A stretch of DNA of 64,000 bases, from assembly GCA_030065855.1 (NCBI GenBank), contig JASJCT010000005.1:121375-185374 (forward strand), written 5' to 3'. Position numbers and translations under genes: made by a program. Positions within the stretch are counted from its first letter, which is position 1. Every line of letters begins with the position of its first letter. The notes beneath the pieces were generated by a model. It searched no databases and had not been told where the DNA came from. It saw nothing but the letters and a program-made list of their open reading frames with translations. Shown here piece by piece: positions 1-7,240 of the stretch. The DNA comes from Myxococcota bacterium (GTDB lineage Bacteria; Myxococcota_A; Polyangia; JAAYKL01).

Positions 1-271
1 TCCGAATGATGCTATTAAAGCTGAATTTGTCAGTGCTGAAGACGGTATTTGGCAGGCCTTAGGCTGGGCAGGGCCGGACAAACCCTTTCTCTATCAATAT
101 CAATGGACTGAAGAGACGGCATGTCCTGCAGTAGACGATGAGACGGCACTAATAGAAGCACGATCGGACCTGGATGGCGATGGAACGTTTTCCAATTTCT
201 CCCGTACACTTACGGTCGTTAGGGGAGAGCTTACGTCCGGTGGACTCGTTAAGGCCGACGAGCTCGAATAA
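1..271 (+). CDS. Type IV pilin-like protein, C-terminal part (5' end outside window)
   Basis: Only the last 89 codons are present, read from base 2 to a TAA at 269-271. The encoded tail aligns almost residue for residue with the tail of the complete pilin at 424-987: both contain WQALGW, a PFLYxYQW block, [14 protein letters not shown] and end in DELE. It is therefore the end of a tandem pilin paralogue. The conserved N-terminal helix that would prove membership lies outside the window, so the assignment rests on the neighbouring copy. In the type IV pilin family this part forms the exposed globular domain. The two copies differ mainly in the segment between the YQW and DLDGD blocks, where surface variation would be expected. 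Confidence 0.8.
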   Translation, partial: PNDAIKAEFVSAEDGIWQALGWAGPDKPFLYQYQWTEETACPAVDDETALIEARSDLDGDGTFSNFSRTLTVVRGELTSGGLVKADELE

Positions 272-423
272 GCGCCCTTTTCGTTCTGAGATGCTGCCGC
301 TTCATACCCGTAATTCCTGGTATTCTTAAAAATGGATCGAACCCACCGCCGCGCCCGGCTGAGCTCTCCTACCGCTTCGCCGCTTCTGAGAAATAGGGTT
401 TTAGCAGCCCCACGGAGAAACCA

Positions 424-987
424 ATGGGCAAAAAAAAAATGGCAATGAGAGGCTTTACCCTGATCGAACTCATGATCGTGGTCGCTATCATTGGCATCCT
501 GGCCGCAGTAGCTATCCCAGCTTTCATCAATTATATGAAGCGAGCCAAAACCTCAGAGGCCTCGGTCAACATTAAGACCATCGCCGACGGTGCTATAGTA
601 TACTTTGACGCTCTTCATTCACCAGACGGGACTACTCGGGTATCGCACTGCATGCCAAAAGCAAAGGCTTGGACACCTGCGGGTGACCTGACCGCGGGCG
701 GCTATGTTCCAAGCGTTGCCATTAAGAATGAATTTAGCACGGATACTACTTGGCAGGCACTGGGATGGTCAGGGCCGAGCAGACCCTTTCTCTACCGGTA
801 TCAATGGTCAAATGTTAACACAGATTGTCCAATTGCAGATGCCGCAGCGGCAGTGCAAGGCGGGACAGTAGAAGCACAGGGTGACCTGGATGGTGATTCG
901 ACACCATCAAATTTTTCGCGAACGCTCACGGTCATAATGGGGGAGGTCACTTCCGGGGCACTCATTAAATCGGACGAGCTCGAATAA
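424..987 (+). CDS. pilA: Type IV major pilin (PilA-like) prepilin
   Basis: This 187-residue protein has a short positively charged leader followed by the class III signal: cleavage is expected after Gly10, leaving Phe as first mature residue and Glu at mature position 5 ([19 protein letters not shown]). The helix continues to about residue 45, then a compact globular domain follows with one plausible disulfide pair. It would be processed and N-methylated by a PilD-type peptidase, assembled into type IV pili, and used for motility, adhesion or uptake. GGAG sits seven bases before the ATG. An in-frame ATG five codons later would give a shorter leader and cannot be excluded. No pilus assembly genes are in the window, so this is a pilin cluster apart from the machinery, or its edge. 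PilA versus a minor pilin cannot be settled from sequence alone. Confidence 0.88.
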   Translation: MGKKKMAMRGFTLIELMIVVAIIGILAAVAIPAFINYMKRAKTSEASVNIKTIADGAIVYFDALHSPDGTTRVSHCMPKAKAWTPAGDLTAGGYVPSVAIKNEFSTDTTWQALGWSGPSRPFLYRYQWSNVNTDCPIADAAAAVQGGTVEAQGDLDGDSTPSNFSRTLTVIMGEVTSGALIKSDELE

Positions 988-1003
988 CCGAATTTTTTCG
1001 GTT
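986..1003 (+). terminator. Possible hairpin terminator after pilin gene
   Basis: A perfect 7-bp stem (AACCGAA / TTCGGTT) with a TTTT loop overlaps the pilin stop codon. The usual run of T after the stem is absent, so this is a weak terminator candidate or an mRNA 3'-end stabilising hairpin. Confidence 0.35.
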
Positions 1004-1053
1004 GGTCTGTCCTTGCATTTTTCCCTCTCCCAAATTCCTGCTATTTTTATCCC

Positions 1054-2010
1054 ATGCCCCGATGGATCAAACAGACCGGCGCGGCCGGCCTGACCCTTAT
1101 TCTGGCCCTCACGGCCCTTCGCTTGGGCAGTCTGACCGCAGCTGTCCGAGAGCGAACCTTTTCCGAAGACGCCCGGTACTACCTGCCCCCGGCCATGTGG
1201 CTTCGGGTCTTTTCCCTGGGGTATACCGAGGCCGCGGCTGATCTGGTCTGGATAAAAACCATCGTGGCATTCGGCGGCCAGTTTGATACAAAAAAGGAAG
1301 CTGACCAAGAACGCTTCGCCATGAACTACCTGGCCACCTCGGTTGAGTTAGATCCCAGGTTTCGCCGGCTCTACACGGACGGCAGCGCGCTCACCCTGTT
1401 TCAAGACCGTGGCATCCCATCTGAAAAAACCGTGCAAATGGCCATCGACCTCCTCGAACGGGGCACCGAAATATATCCCAACGACGGGGAGATATTCTTT
1501 AATTTGGGGATGATGCACTATTTTGAGATGCGGCCGTTTTTATCCCTCGATCCAGACGATCCCGAACGGATCCACCACCAAGAAGTCGGCACCAGGCTCA
1601 TCAGCCGGGCTGCCCTGATGCCAGGCGTGCCCCCTTATGCAGCACGCCTCTCCGCATCCCTACTGGCAAAAGACACTGCCATCGACGACTTTGTTATCGA
1701 CCACCTAAAGGCCATGCTCCTTCGGGAGACCGATCCAGAGGTTCGCAGAATCCTGACGGACAAACTGCGCCAAGAGCTCGGTAAGGCCGTGGAACGGGAT
1801 ATCGCCACCACCGAAATCCTTCAAGCAGACTGGCAACAAGACCTGCCCTTTGTGCCGTTTGATTTTTACCTGATGCTGCGGTCCGACATCACCGCTGATG
1901 AACTTCGCGATCCCCTGGCCCACACCAACCAGATGCTCAGGATCAAAACACCCGAAGAACCGACCCCGGATGGCGATCAACTGCTAAAAATGGAAAAAGA
2001 ACGCGAATAA
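1054..2010 (+). CDS. Membrane-anchored TPR-like protein of unknown function
   Basis: The 318-residue protein starts with one hydrophobic segment (about residues 9-27) without a clear cleavage site, so it is probably anchored in the inner membrane with the rest outside. The body is helical: residues 90-180 contain tetratricopeptide-like spacing (a LLERGTEIYPNDGEIFFNLG block is typical), and the C-terminal third is charged and ends in a Lys/Glu tail. No enzyme motif is visible. It lies 66 bases after the pilin in the same direction, so a role in pilus biogenesis is possible, but that is only from position. TPR proteins generally act as scaffolds. Some anaerobic deltaproteobacteria carry proteins of this kind next to pilins; I recall this rather than having checked it. 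Confidence 0.6.
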   Translation: MPRWIKQTGAAGLTLILALTALRLGSLTAAVRERTFSEDARYYLPPAMWLRVFSLGYTEAAADLVWIKTIVAFGGQFDTKKEADQERFAMNYLATSVELDPRFRRLYTDGSALTLFQDRGIPSEKTVQMAIDLLERGTEIYPNDGEIFFNLGMMHYFEMRPFLSLDPDDPERIHHQEVGTRLISRAALMPGVPPYAARLSASLLAKDTAIDDFVIDHLKAMLLRETDPEVRRILTDKLRQELGKAVERDIATTEILQADWQQDLPFVPFDFYLMLRSDITADELRDPLAHTNQMLRIKTPEEPTPDGDQLLKMEKERE

Positions 2011-2115
2011 TTCGGACAATATTCATCAATGTGAATATATTTCGGAAATATGGATAAGAATTCTCAACTTTAAAATTGACAAATTTAGCGCTGGACGAAA
2101 AACTGGCTGTGTGGG

Positions 2116-2313
2116 AGCCCCCACCCCTACCCTCCCCCGGTGGACATTTGGACATTGGGGGAGGGGGAAACGGAATAGTGCTTTGAGGGGCATCGGAGGC
2201 ATGTGAACTATAATGGCTCAATAATGGCGGGAAAATCTTCAAGTAAAAATTTTCCCTCACCCTCCCCCAGCGTCCCAACGTCCACCGGGGGAGGGCCGGG
2301 GTGGGGGCTAAAG
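2116..2313. repeat. MITE-like dispersed element, copy A (upstream of glnA-like gene)
   Basis: About 198 bp with terminal inverted repeats of roughly 50 bp. The left end reads AGCCCCCACCCC and GGTGGACATTTGGAC; the right end is its reverse complement, ending GGGGTGGGGGCTAAAG. The core carries CGGAATAGTG and CTTCAAGTAAAAATT, shared with the copy at 4036-4242. No open frame for a transposase is present. The 105 bases between the preceding stop codon and this element are AT-rich and hold a weak 7-bp inverted repeat (ATATTCA / TGAATAT, 2019-2038). Confidence 0.75.
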
Positions 2314-2377
2314 ATAATAATGGGGGCCAAAGATGAGGGTGGGGCGAACCCCACAGGTGCTAAGGAGCTCTAAATAA

Positions 2378-3916
2378 ATGGTCGATAATCTTTCCCTTTC
2401 CAATCCTTTGAGCCTTCTGCTCGATAAAAATCGCGAGGATTTTACCCGGGCAGACCTGTTGCGCGTGGTAAAAGAGCGCAATATCGAGCGGTTTTCGTTT
2501 CACTACACCGGCATTGACGCCCAGCTCAAAGAGCTGCGCTTGCCCTTTTCCGATCTAAACCAGGCCGAGCGCATCTTGGCAGCGGGCGAGCGGGTGGACG
2601 GGTCATCCCTGTTTAAAGGCCTCGTGGACCCCTCTCTGTCCGACCTGTATGTGGTACCGAGCTATCGCACGGCGTTTATCAGTCCCTTTGATAACCGGAG
2701 CCTGGATTTTATCTGCCGCTTCCTGGACCGGGACGAAAACCCAGCACCGTTTCCACCGGACAACATCCTCGCCATTGCCCACGACCGGTTTCGCCAGAAC
2801 ACCGGACTGGAACTGCACGCCTTGGGCGAACTGGAGTTCTTCTTGCTGGGCGAAGGCGGCGCTGAGTTCTTTGCCCCCCAGCGGGGCGCGGGATACCACG
2901 CGTCTGCCCCGTTTTTTAAAGGGGGCGATGTGGTCAACGAAATGGTGCGATACATCGCCCAGATCACCGGGGCTGTTAAATACGCCCATGCAGAAGTCGG
3001 TTTTATCAAATCTGTGCGATCGGATTCGTCCCTCTTATCCGGTCGACGCGCCGAGCAGCACGAGATCGAATTCTTGACGCGACCCATTAACGAGATGGGT
3101 GACTTTCTAGCTCTTGCTAAGTGGATCATCCGCAACGTGGCGTTTCGCCACGGCATGCTGGCCACGTTCGTGCCGAAACTCGAAGAAGGCGTGGCAGGCA
3201 ACGGGTTCCACATTCACATGGCCCTCAAAAAACAGGGCCGCAATATCATGACCGATGACACCGGCGCGCTAACCCAGGAAGCCCTAAAGCTTATCGGCGG
3301 GCTGACCCACTACGCGTCCACCCTATCTGCCTTTGGCAACACCGTGGCCTCTGCTTTTTTGAGATTGGTGCCCAACCAGGAAGCCCCCACCCGTATCTGC
3401 TGGAGCCACGCCAACCGCTCCGCGCTGATCCGCGTGCCCCTGGGGTGGTCAAAAAATCGCCATCTGGCCCGATTGATAAACCCGGCCGAGCCCGATGACT
3501 TCGAAGACGCCGGGGGACGGCAGACAGTGGAAATCAGATCTCCAGACGGATCGGCCATGTTCCACTTGCTCCTGGCCGGGTTGGCCACGGCCGCGGAATA
3601 CGGATTGACCGCAGATGGCATGTTGGCACTGGCCAAAAAAACACAGGTCTTGGGCAATATCTTCGACGACCGAGAAAAGCTCAAACAGCTCGAGCCCTTG
3701 CCCGGTAGCTGTGTGGCCTGTTCAGAACTCCTCAATGCGCGCCGGGACATGTACGAAAAATTCGGCGTCTTTCCCCCGAGTGTCATCGACTACATCGTCT
3801 CGCTGCTAAAAAAGGAAGCCGATGAAGACCTGAACCGCCGATTATCCCAAATGACCGCTGAAGAGCGACTGCACGCAACCCGGGAATTGATGCACCATGA
3901 CATCCACCGGCATTAG
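2378..3916 (+). CDS. Glutamine synthetase family protein
   Basis: The 512-residue product has the full order of glutamine synthetase motifs. The beta-grasp part has DGSSLFKG (residues 75-81) and an SDLYVVP strand. The catalytic barrel has the E-x-E pair (151, 153), HEIEF (about 229), NGFHIHM (275-281, metal and glutamate site), RLVPNQEAPTR, WSHANRSALIRVP (346-354) and VEIRSPDGSA (385-392). The enzyme class makes glutamine from glutamate, ammonia and ATP in the cytoplasm. It is about 50 residues longer than typical type I enzymes, with extra C-terminal helices, and several signature residues deviate (NGFHIHM for GSGMHxH), so a gamma-glutamyl-amine ligase or other paralogue is possible. The tail lacks the Tyr adenylylation motif. 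AAGGAG lies nine bases before the ATG. The gene is alone, flanked on both sides by the same MITE-like element. Confidence 0.85.
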   Translation: MVDNLSLSNPLSLLLDKNREDFTRADLLRVVKERNIERFSFHYTGIDAQLKELRLPFSDLNQAERILAAGERVDGSSLFKGLVDPSLSDLYVVPSYRTAFISPFDNRSLDFICRFLDRDENPAPFPPDNILAIAHDRFRQNTGLELHALGELEFFLLGEGGAEFFAPQRGAGYHASAPFFKGGDVVNEMVRYIAQITGAVKYAHAEVGFIKSVRSDSSLLSGRRAEQHEIEFLTRPINEMGDFLALAKWIIRNVAFRHGMLATFVPKLEEGVAGNGFHIHMALKKQGRNIMTDDTGALTQEALKLIGGLTHYASTLSAFGNTVASAFLRLVPNQEAPTRICWSHANRSALIRVPLGWSKNRHLARLINPAEPDDFEDAGGRQTVEIRSPDGSAMFHLLLAGLATAAEYGLTADGMLALAKKTQVLGNIFDDREKLKQLEPLPGSCVACSELLNARRDMYEKFGVFPPSVIDYIVSLLKKEADEDLNRRLSQMTAEERLHATRELMHHDIHRH

Positions 3917-3956
3917 ACGAGTGGATCTTTAGCCCCCACCACGGCCCTCCCCAGAT

Positions 3957-4061
3957 GAGTAACGGAGCCCCCACCCCGGCCCTCCCCCGGTGAGTAACGG
4001 AGCCCCCACCCCGGCCCTCCCCCGGTGAGTAACGGAGCCCCCACCCCGGCCCTCCCCCGGT
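3957..4061. repeat. 35-bp direct tandem repeat, three units
   Basis: The unit begins GAGTAACGGAGCCCCCACC and ends CCCCCGGT; units start at 3957, 3992 and 4027 and are identical. A diverged partial unit lies at 3931-3956. The unit is essentially the left terminus of the adjacent MITE-like element plus a 10-base linker, so the array arose by repeated duplication of one element end. Confidence 0.85.
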
Positions 4062-4242
4062 GGACATTTGGACGTTGGGGGAGGGGGATACGGAATAGTG
4101 TTTTTGAGGGATATCTGGACTTTGGGGGCGGCTAAGCTATCATGGCCCAATAATGGCCGGTAAATCTTCAAGTAAAAATTGTCCCTCACCCTCCCCCAAC
4201 GTCACAATGTCCACCGGGGGAGGGCCGGGGTGGGGGCTAAAG
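4036..4242. repeat. MITE-like dispersed element, copy B (downstream of glnA-like gene)
   Basis: About 207 bp, same orientation and core as the copy at 2116-2313 (shared GGAATAGTG, GGCCCAATAATGGCCGG-like and CTTCAAGTAAAAATT segments). It has ~50-bp terminal inverted repeats. Together the two copies bracket the glutamine synthetase gene as direct repeats. Its right end abuts the coding start of the next gene. Confidence 0.75.
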
Positions 4243-4257
4243 ATAAGGTGGCTCATT

Positions 4258-4539
4258 ATGACCGGGTGCCTCTTCCTGGGATGCACAGATGCATCCACTG
4301 ACGATCCCGACGTCGACACTGCCCTGTGTAGCCCCATCTTCTGCCGTGCCGACTGCTTAGAAAGCTGCGTGGATGGGGGATTGCCCGCATGGGGTGGCTG
4401 CGAAGGGCTATGCGTGGTGGGCAAGGGATGCCGATGCAGCGAGTATCTGTGCTACCCCCAAAACTGCGAGACCTGGTGCATCGAGACCCAAGATGCAGGT
4501 ACCGGCACTTGTAGTGTATTTGATTGTCTATGCGAGTGA
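4258..4539 (+). CDS. Small cysteine-rich (putative) lipoprotein
   Basis: From the ATG at 4258 the product is 93 residues with 16 cysteines, many spaced as C-x3-C and C-x4-C, ending CSVFDCLCE. A lipobox-like LFLGC comes almost at once, giving a signal peptide too short to work. An in-frame ATG at 4207 would add 17 residues with a basic KIR patch and make a plausible lipoprotein signal, but those codons lie in the MITE-like element. AAGGTGG sits before the 4258 start. The likely reading is a secreted, disulfide-rich lipoprotein whose original 5' end was replaced or cut by the element. Function unknown; the high Cys content resembles short Cys-rich modules of myxobacterial surface proteins. Confidence 0.55.
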   Translation: MTGCLFLGCTDASTDDPDVDTALCSPIFCRADCLESCVDGGLPAWGGCEGLCVVGKGCRCSEYLCYPQNCETWCIETQDAGTGTCSVFDCLCE

Positions 4540-4606
4540 TTTCAACCGGGTCTACGCACTGACACCCGCTTGTAAATCCGCTTAGGGAGAGGAGGTCGGA
4601 GGGAAG

Positions 4607-4846
4607 TTATTCTTCGGCAACTGCTTCGTCAGCTACTGCCTCCTCAGCACCCTCTTCTGGTGCGGCTTCTTCCTCAACGAAGTCCTCGCCGCCAGCAGCC
4701 TCTTCTGATGCTTCGTCAACAGCCTCATCGCCCATCGCCTCGACATCGGACATCTCAGCTTCAGGTGCTTCAACGTCCGGCGCAGAAGCGCCACCACAAC
4801 CAAACGCGAACAATGATACCAGTACGGCAACAACGATGTACTTCAT
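4607..4846 (-). CDS. Small acidic lipoprotein
   Basis: The 79-residue protein has a Lys-starting signal peptide and a clear lipobox (AFGCGG, Cys17), followed by about 60 residues dominated by Glu, Asp, Ala and Val in EEAxEE-type repeats, ending EAVAEE. A strong AAAGGAG lies seven bases before the ATG. No fold is expected for the acidic tail; it may bind cations or space something from the membrane. It is a single gene, with about 230 bases upstream (4847-5076) in which I see no gene. Confidence 0.7.
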   Translation of the reverse strand: MKYIVVAVLVSLFAFGCGGASAPDVEAPEAEMSDVEAMGDEAVDEASEEAAGGEDFVEEEAAPEEGAEEAVADEAVAEE

Positions 4847-5076
4847 TCTGTCTCTCCTTTCAGAGCGCGCGACACCATGTTTACGCGCGCGATTGAGTCC
4901 AGGCCGAATAGAGCATACCTAGCGGGCCCAAAGAAAAAAGTCAAGAATAACAATCCAACATTTGAGCAACAGCGCGCATATGCAGGCCACAGAGGGCCAT
5001 CAACAGAACCAAATGGGTCTTTGATATGCGTGATCAATGAAGCATGATGCGTGGCCAATTGTGGACAAGCATGGGG

Positions 5077-5556
5077 TCATTGATAGCGCGACCTGCGACC
5101 CGATGCCGACTCCCGATCCCGTCGCCAGAGCTCGCGCGTGGTCTCTCGAAACCGCTGAACCACGATGGGCAGCATGGCAACCGCGATGGACGGACGACTC
5201 TTTAAGAGTGCCAGCATGCTCCACTGGGTCAGCACCAGGGCTTCGACCTCGCCTACCGCACGCACTGTGGCCACCCGTTCGGCACCGTCGATCACCGATA
5301 GCTCCCCAACCATGGCCCCCTGACCGAGCTCGGCCACCACAATGGGGGATTCCCCGTCTCGCTCGGTCTCGACCCGGACACTGCCTGAGACGATGATGTA
5401 TGCCGTAATGCCCCGTTCCCCCTGGCGACACAGCACGTCCCCATCCAGATAGGTCGCGTCTGTGCAGGACTTGGCAAGTACCTTCAAGTCCTTGGCTCCC
5501 AGGTTAGAAAAAATGTCCGCACGCGAAATAAACTGCTGCCGCACCTTCCAGTGCAT
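5077..5556 (-). CDS. Cyclic-nucleotide-binding domain protein
   Basis: The 159-residue protein is one cNMP-binding beta-barrel with helical ends. Visible family features are the DGDVLCRQGERG turn (about residues 39-50), AYIIVSGSVRV, the GAMVGELSVIDGAERVATVRA phosphate-binding-cassette region (about 80-100) and a C-terminal helix. In a cAMP/cGMP pocket the cassette normally reads GE-x-(A/S)-hyd-x-x-x-x-R-(A/S)-A; here GELSVIDGAERVAT keeps Glu and Arg, so binding is plausible. No DNA-binding helix-turn-helix follows, so it is not a CRP-type regulator. It starts 14 bases after recN ends, as last gene of a three-gene minus-strand unit, which suggests that a nucleotide signal is linked to DNA repair here; that is inference. 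Confidence 0.78.
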   Translation of the reverse strand: MHWKVRQQFISRADIFSNLGAKDLKVLAKSCTDATYLDGDVLCRQGERGITAYIIVSGSVRVETERDGESPIVVAELGQGAMVGELSVIDGAERVATVRAVGEVEALVLTQWSMLALLKSRPSIAVAMLPIVVQRFRETTRELWRRDRESASGRRSRYQ

Positions 5557-5570
5557 CTGCCTGCCTTTCC

Positions 5571-7235
5571 CTATCCATTGCCTGCGATGAGCTCTTTGGC
5601 CGCGTCTCGCGTTTTGTCTGTCACGGTGATACCGCCGAGCATACGCGCGATCTCCTCGATCCGCTGGGCCGGGTCCAGCGCTCGAACGTGGGTTGCTGTC
5701 CGCCGGTGCTTGGTCTGCTTGGAGACCAGAAAATGGGCATCGGACATGCCAGCGATCTGGGGCAGATGGGTGATGCAGATGACCTGATGATGCGCAGCCA
5801 CTTCCTTGAGCTTTCGCCCCACAGACGCTGCCACTGCACCGCTGATCCCCGCATCCACCTCGTCAAAAATATACGTCCCGACCGGTCCCACCCCTGCCAA
5901 CGCGCGCTTTATCGCCAGCATCAACCTGGAAAGCTCACCCCCGGACGCCACCTTGCTGATGGGATGCACACCCTCCCCTGGGTTGAGCATTACCAAAAAT
6001 TGAACCCGATCCGTGCCAGCCCGGCCGATACCCGAAGCACTGGGCTCGAGGTCAACGTCAAACCCCGCGTTGCCAAAGGCGAGATCCGCGAGCTCCTTGC
6101 GGACAGCCCGGGCCAGTACCTTTGCGGTGCGCCCCCGTTTCTTCGAAAGCACCCCGGCTTGGTGCTCCGCTGCCCCGCGGCTTTTTTCAACCGCATCAGC
6201 GGCGCGCGCCAGGGCACTTTCGTATTGCGATAGCACCTCGACTTCATCTGCCAGCTGTTTTCTGAGCGTCAACACCCCGGCGACGTCGGTGCCGTGCTTT
6301 CTGGTGAGGCGCTTTAAGGACTCAAGCCTATCTTCGAGCTCGGCCAGGCGGCCGGCGTCCATCTGGATGCCCGCTTCATAGGTGGAGACACCTCGGGCCG
6401 TGTCCTCAATCAAAGCAGCTGCTTCGACCAGCTGGCCAGTTGTCCCGCTCAGGGTGCTGTCATACCTGGCTGCATCTTCTAGTTTTGTAATCACCGCGCC
6501 GAGCCGATCGTAGATCGCGCCGTCCCCTTCATACAGGTCTAGCGCGGACTGCCTGGCTGCCTGTTTCAAGATCTCAGCATTGCGCAATCGGGTCACTTCG
6601 CTGCTGAGGGTTTCGATTTCGCCGTCCTGGGGGGCGATATCGTCTATTTCGTTTAGGTTGAACGCGAGATAATCGAGGCGCTGGGCCCGGTCCTGCTCTC
6701 GATGGCGTAGATCTTCGAGCGCTTTATCTGCCGTAACCATCTGCCCAAAGAGCGCCCCCATTTTTGCCACCTCTGGGTCGAGCTTTCCATATCCGTCCAG
6801 CATTTGCCGCTGCCTGGCCGGGTCCATCAGGGAGTGGTGCTCGTGCTGACCCATGGCATGGGCCAGCCCGCCGGCAATACTGCTTAACACACCGAGGGAA
6901 GCGAGCCTGCCGTTGATATAGCACTGGTGCCGTCCCTTTGCCGGAATGACCCTTCTGATGAGGAGCTCGTCGTCCACGGGCAAGCCGGCCTCTGCCAGCC
7001 GGGCGTTGACGTCGCGCTCGTCGGAGATATCAAATAAGCCTTCGATCTCGGCCTTTTCAGCATCCCGGCGGACCAGATCCCCGCGACCGCGACCCCCGAG
7101 CAGCAGGTCCATGGCCGTTGAGATCAGGGATTTCCCAGCCCCTGTCTCTCCGGTGACCACATTGAATCCAGGGGAAAACGACACGTCGAGCGCGTCGATA
7201 AGGACGAAATCCAAGATCCGCAGATGAACGAGCAT
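5571..7235 (-). CDS. recN: DNA repair protein RecN (SMC-like ATPase)
   Basis: RecN acts in early double-strand-break repair, holding and presenting ends for recombination. The 554-residue product has the Walker A GETGAGKS at 29-36 behind a LxxLxIxDFxLID N-terminal strand, long coiled-coil arms in the middle, the ABC signature ASGGELSRLMLAIK and the Walker B TYIFDEVDAGISG near the C-terminus, followed by HLPQIAGMSDAHF. Length matches the family. I take the ATG at 7235, which gives the usual N-terminus; the frame runs 20 codons further upstream but that part overlaps the preceding gene. The start lies five bases after the stop of the zinc-ribbon gene, so the two are probably translationally coupled. 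No LexA box could be identified with confidence. Confidence 0.93.
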   Translation of the reverse strand: MLVHLRILDFVLIDALDVSFSPGFNVVTGETGAGKSLISTAMDLLLGGRGRGDLVRRDAEKAEIEGLFDISDERDVNARLAEAGLPVDDELLIRRVIPAKGRHQCYINGRLASLGVLSSIAGGLAHAMGQHEHHSLMDPARQRQMLDGYGKLDPEVAKMGALFGQMVTADKALEDLRHREQDRAQRLDYLAFNLNEIDDIAPQDGEIETLSSEVTRLRNAEILKQAARQSALDLYEGDGAIYDRLGAVITKLEDAARYDSTLSGTTGQLVEAAALIEDTARGVSTYEAGIQMDAGRLAELEDRLESLKRLTRKHGTDVAGVLTLRKQLADEVEVLSQYESALARAADAVEKSRGAAEHQAGVLSKKRGRTAKVLARAVRKELADLAFGNAGFDVDLEPSASGIGRAGTDRVQFLVMLNPGEGVHPISKVASGGELSRLMLAIKRALAGVGPVGTYIFDEVDAGISGAVAASVGRKLKEVAAHHQVICITHLPQIAGMSDAHFLVSKQTKHRRTATHVRALDPAQRIEEIARMLGGITVTDKTRDAAKELIAGNG

Positions 7236-7240
7236 TGCAC

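Noticed and set aside
2116..4242. Composite transposon carrying glnA
   Set aside because: No transposase or resolvase frame is present in either copy, so only a MITE-like description is supported.
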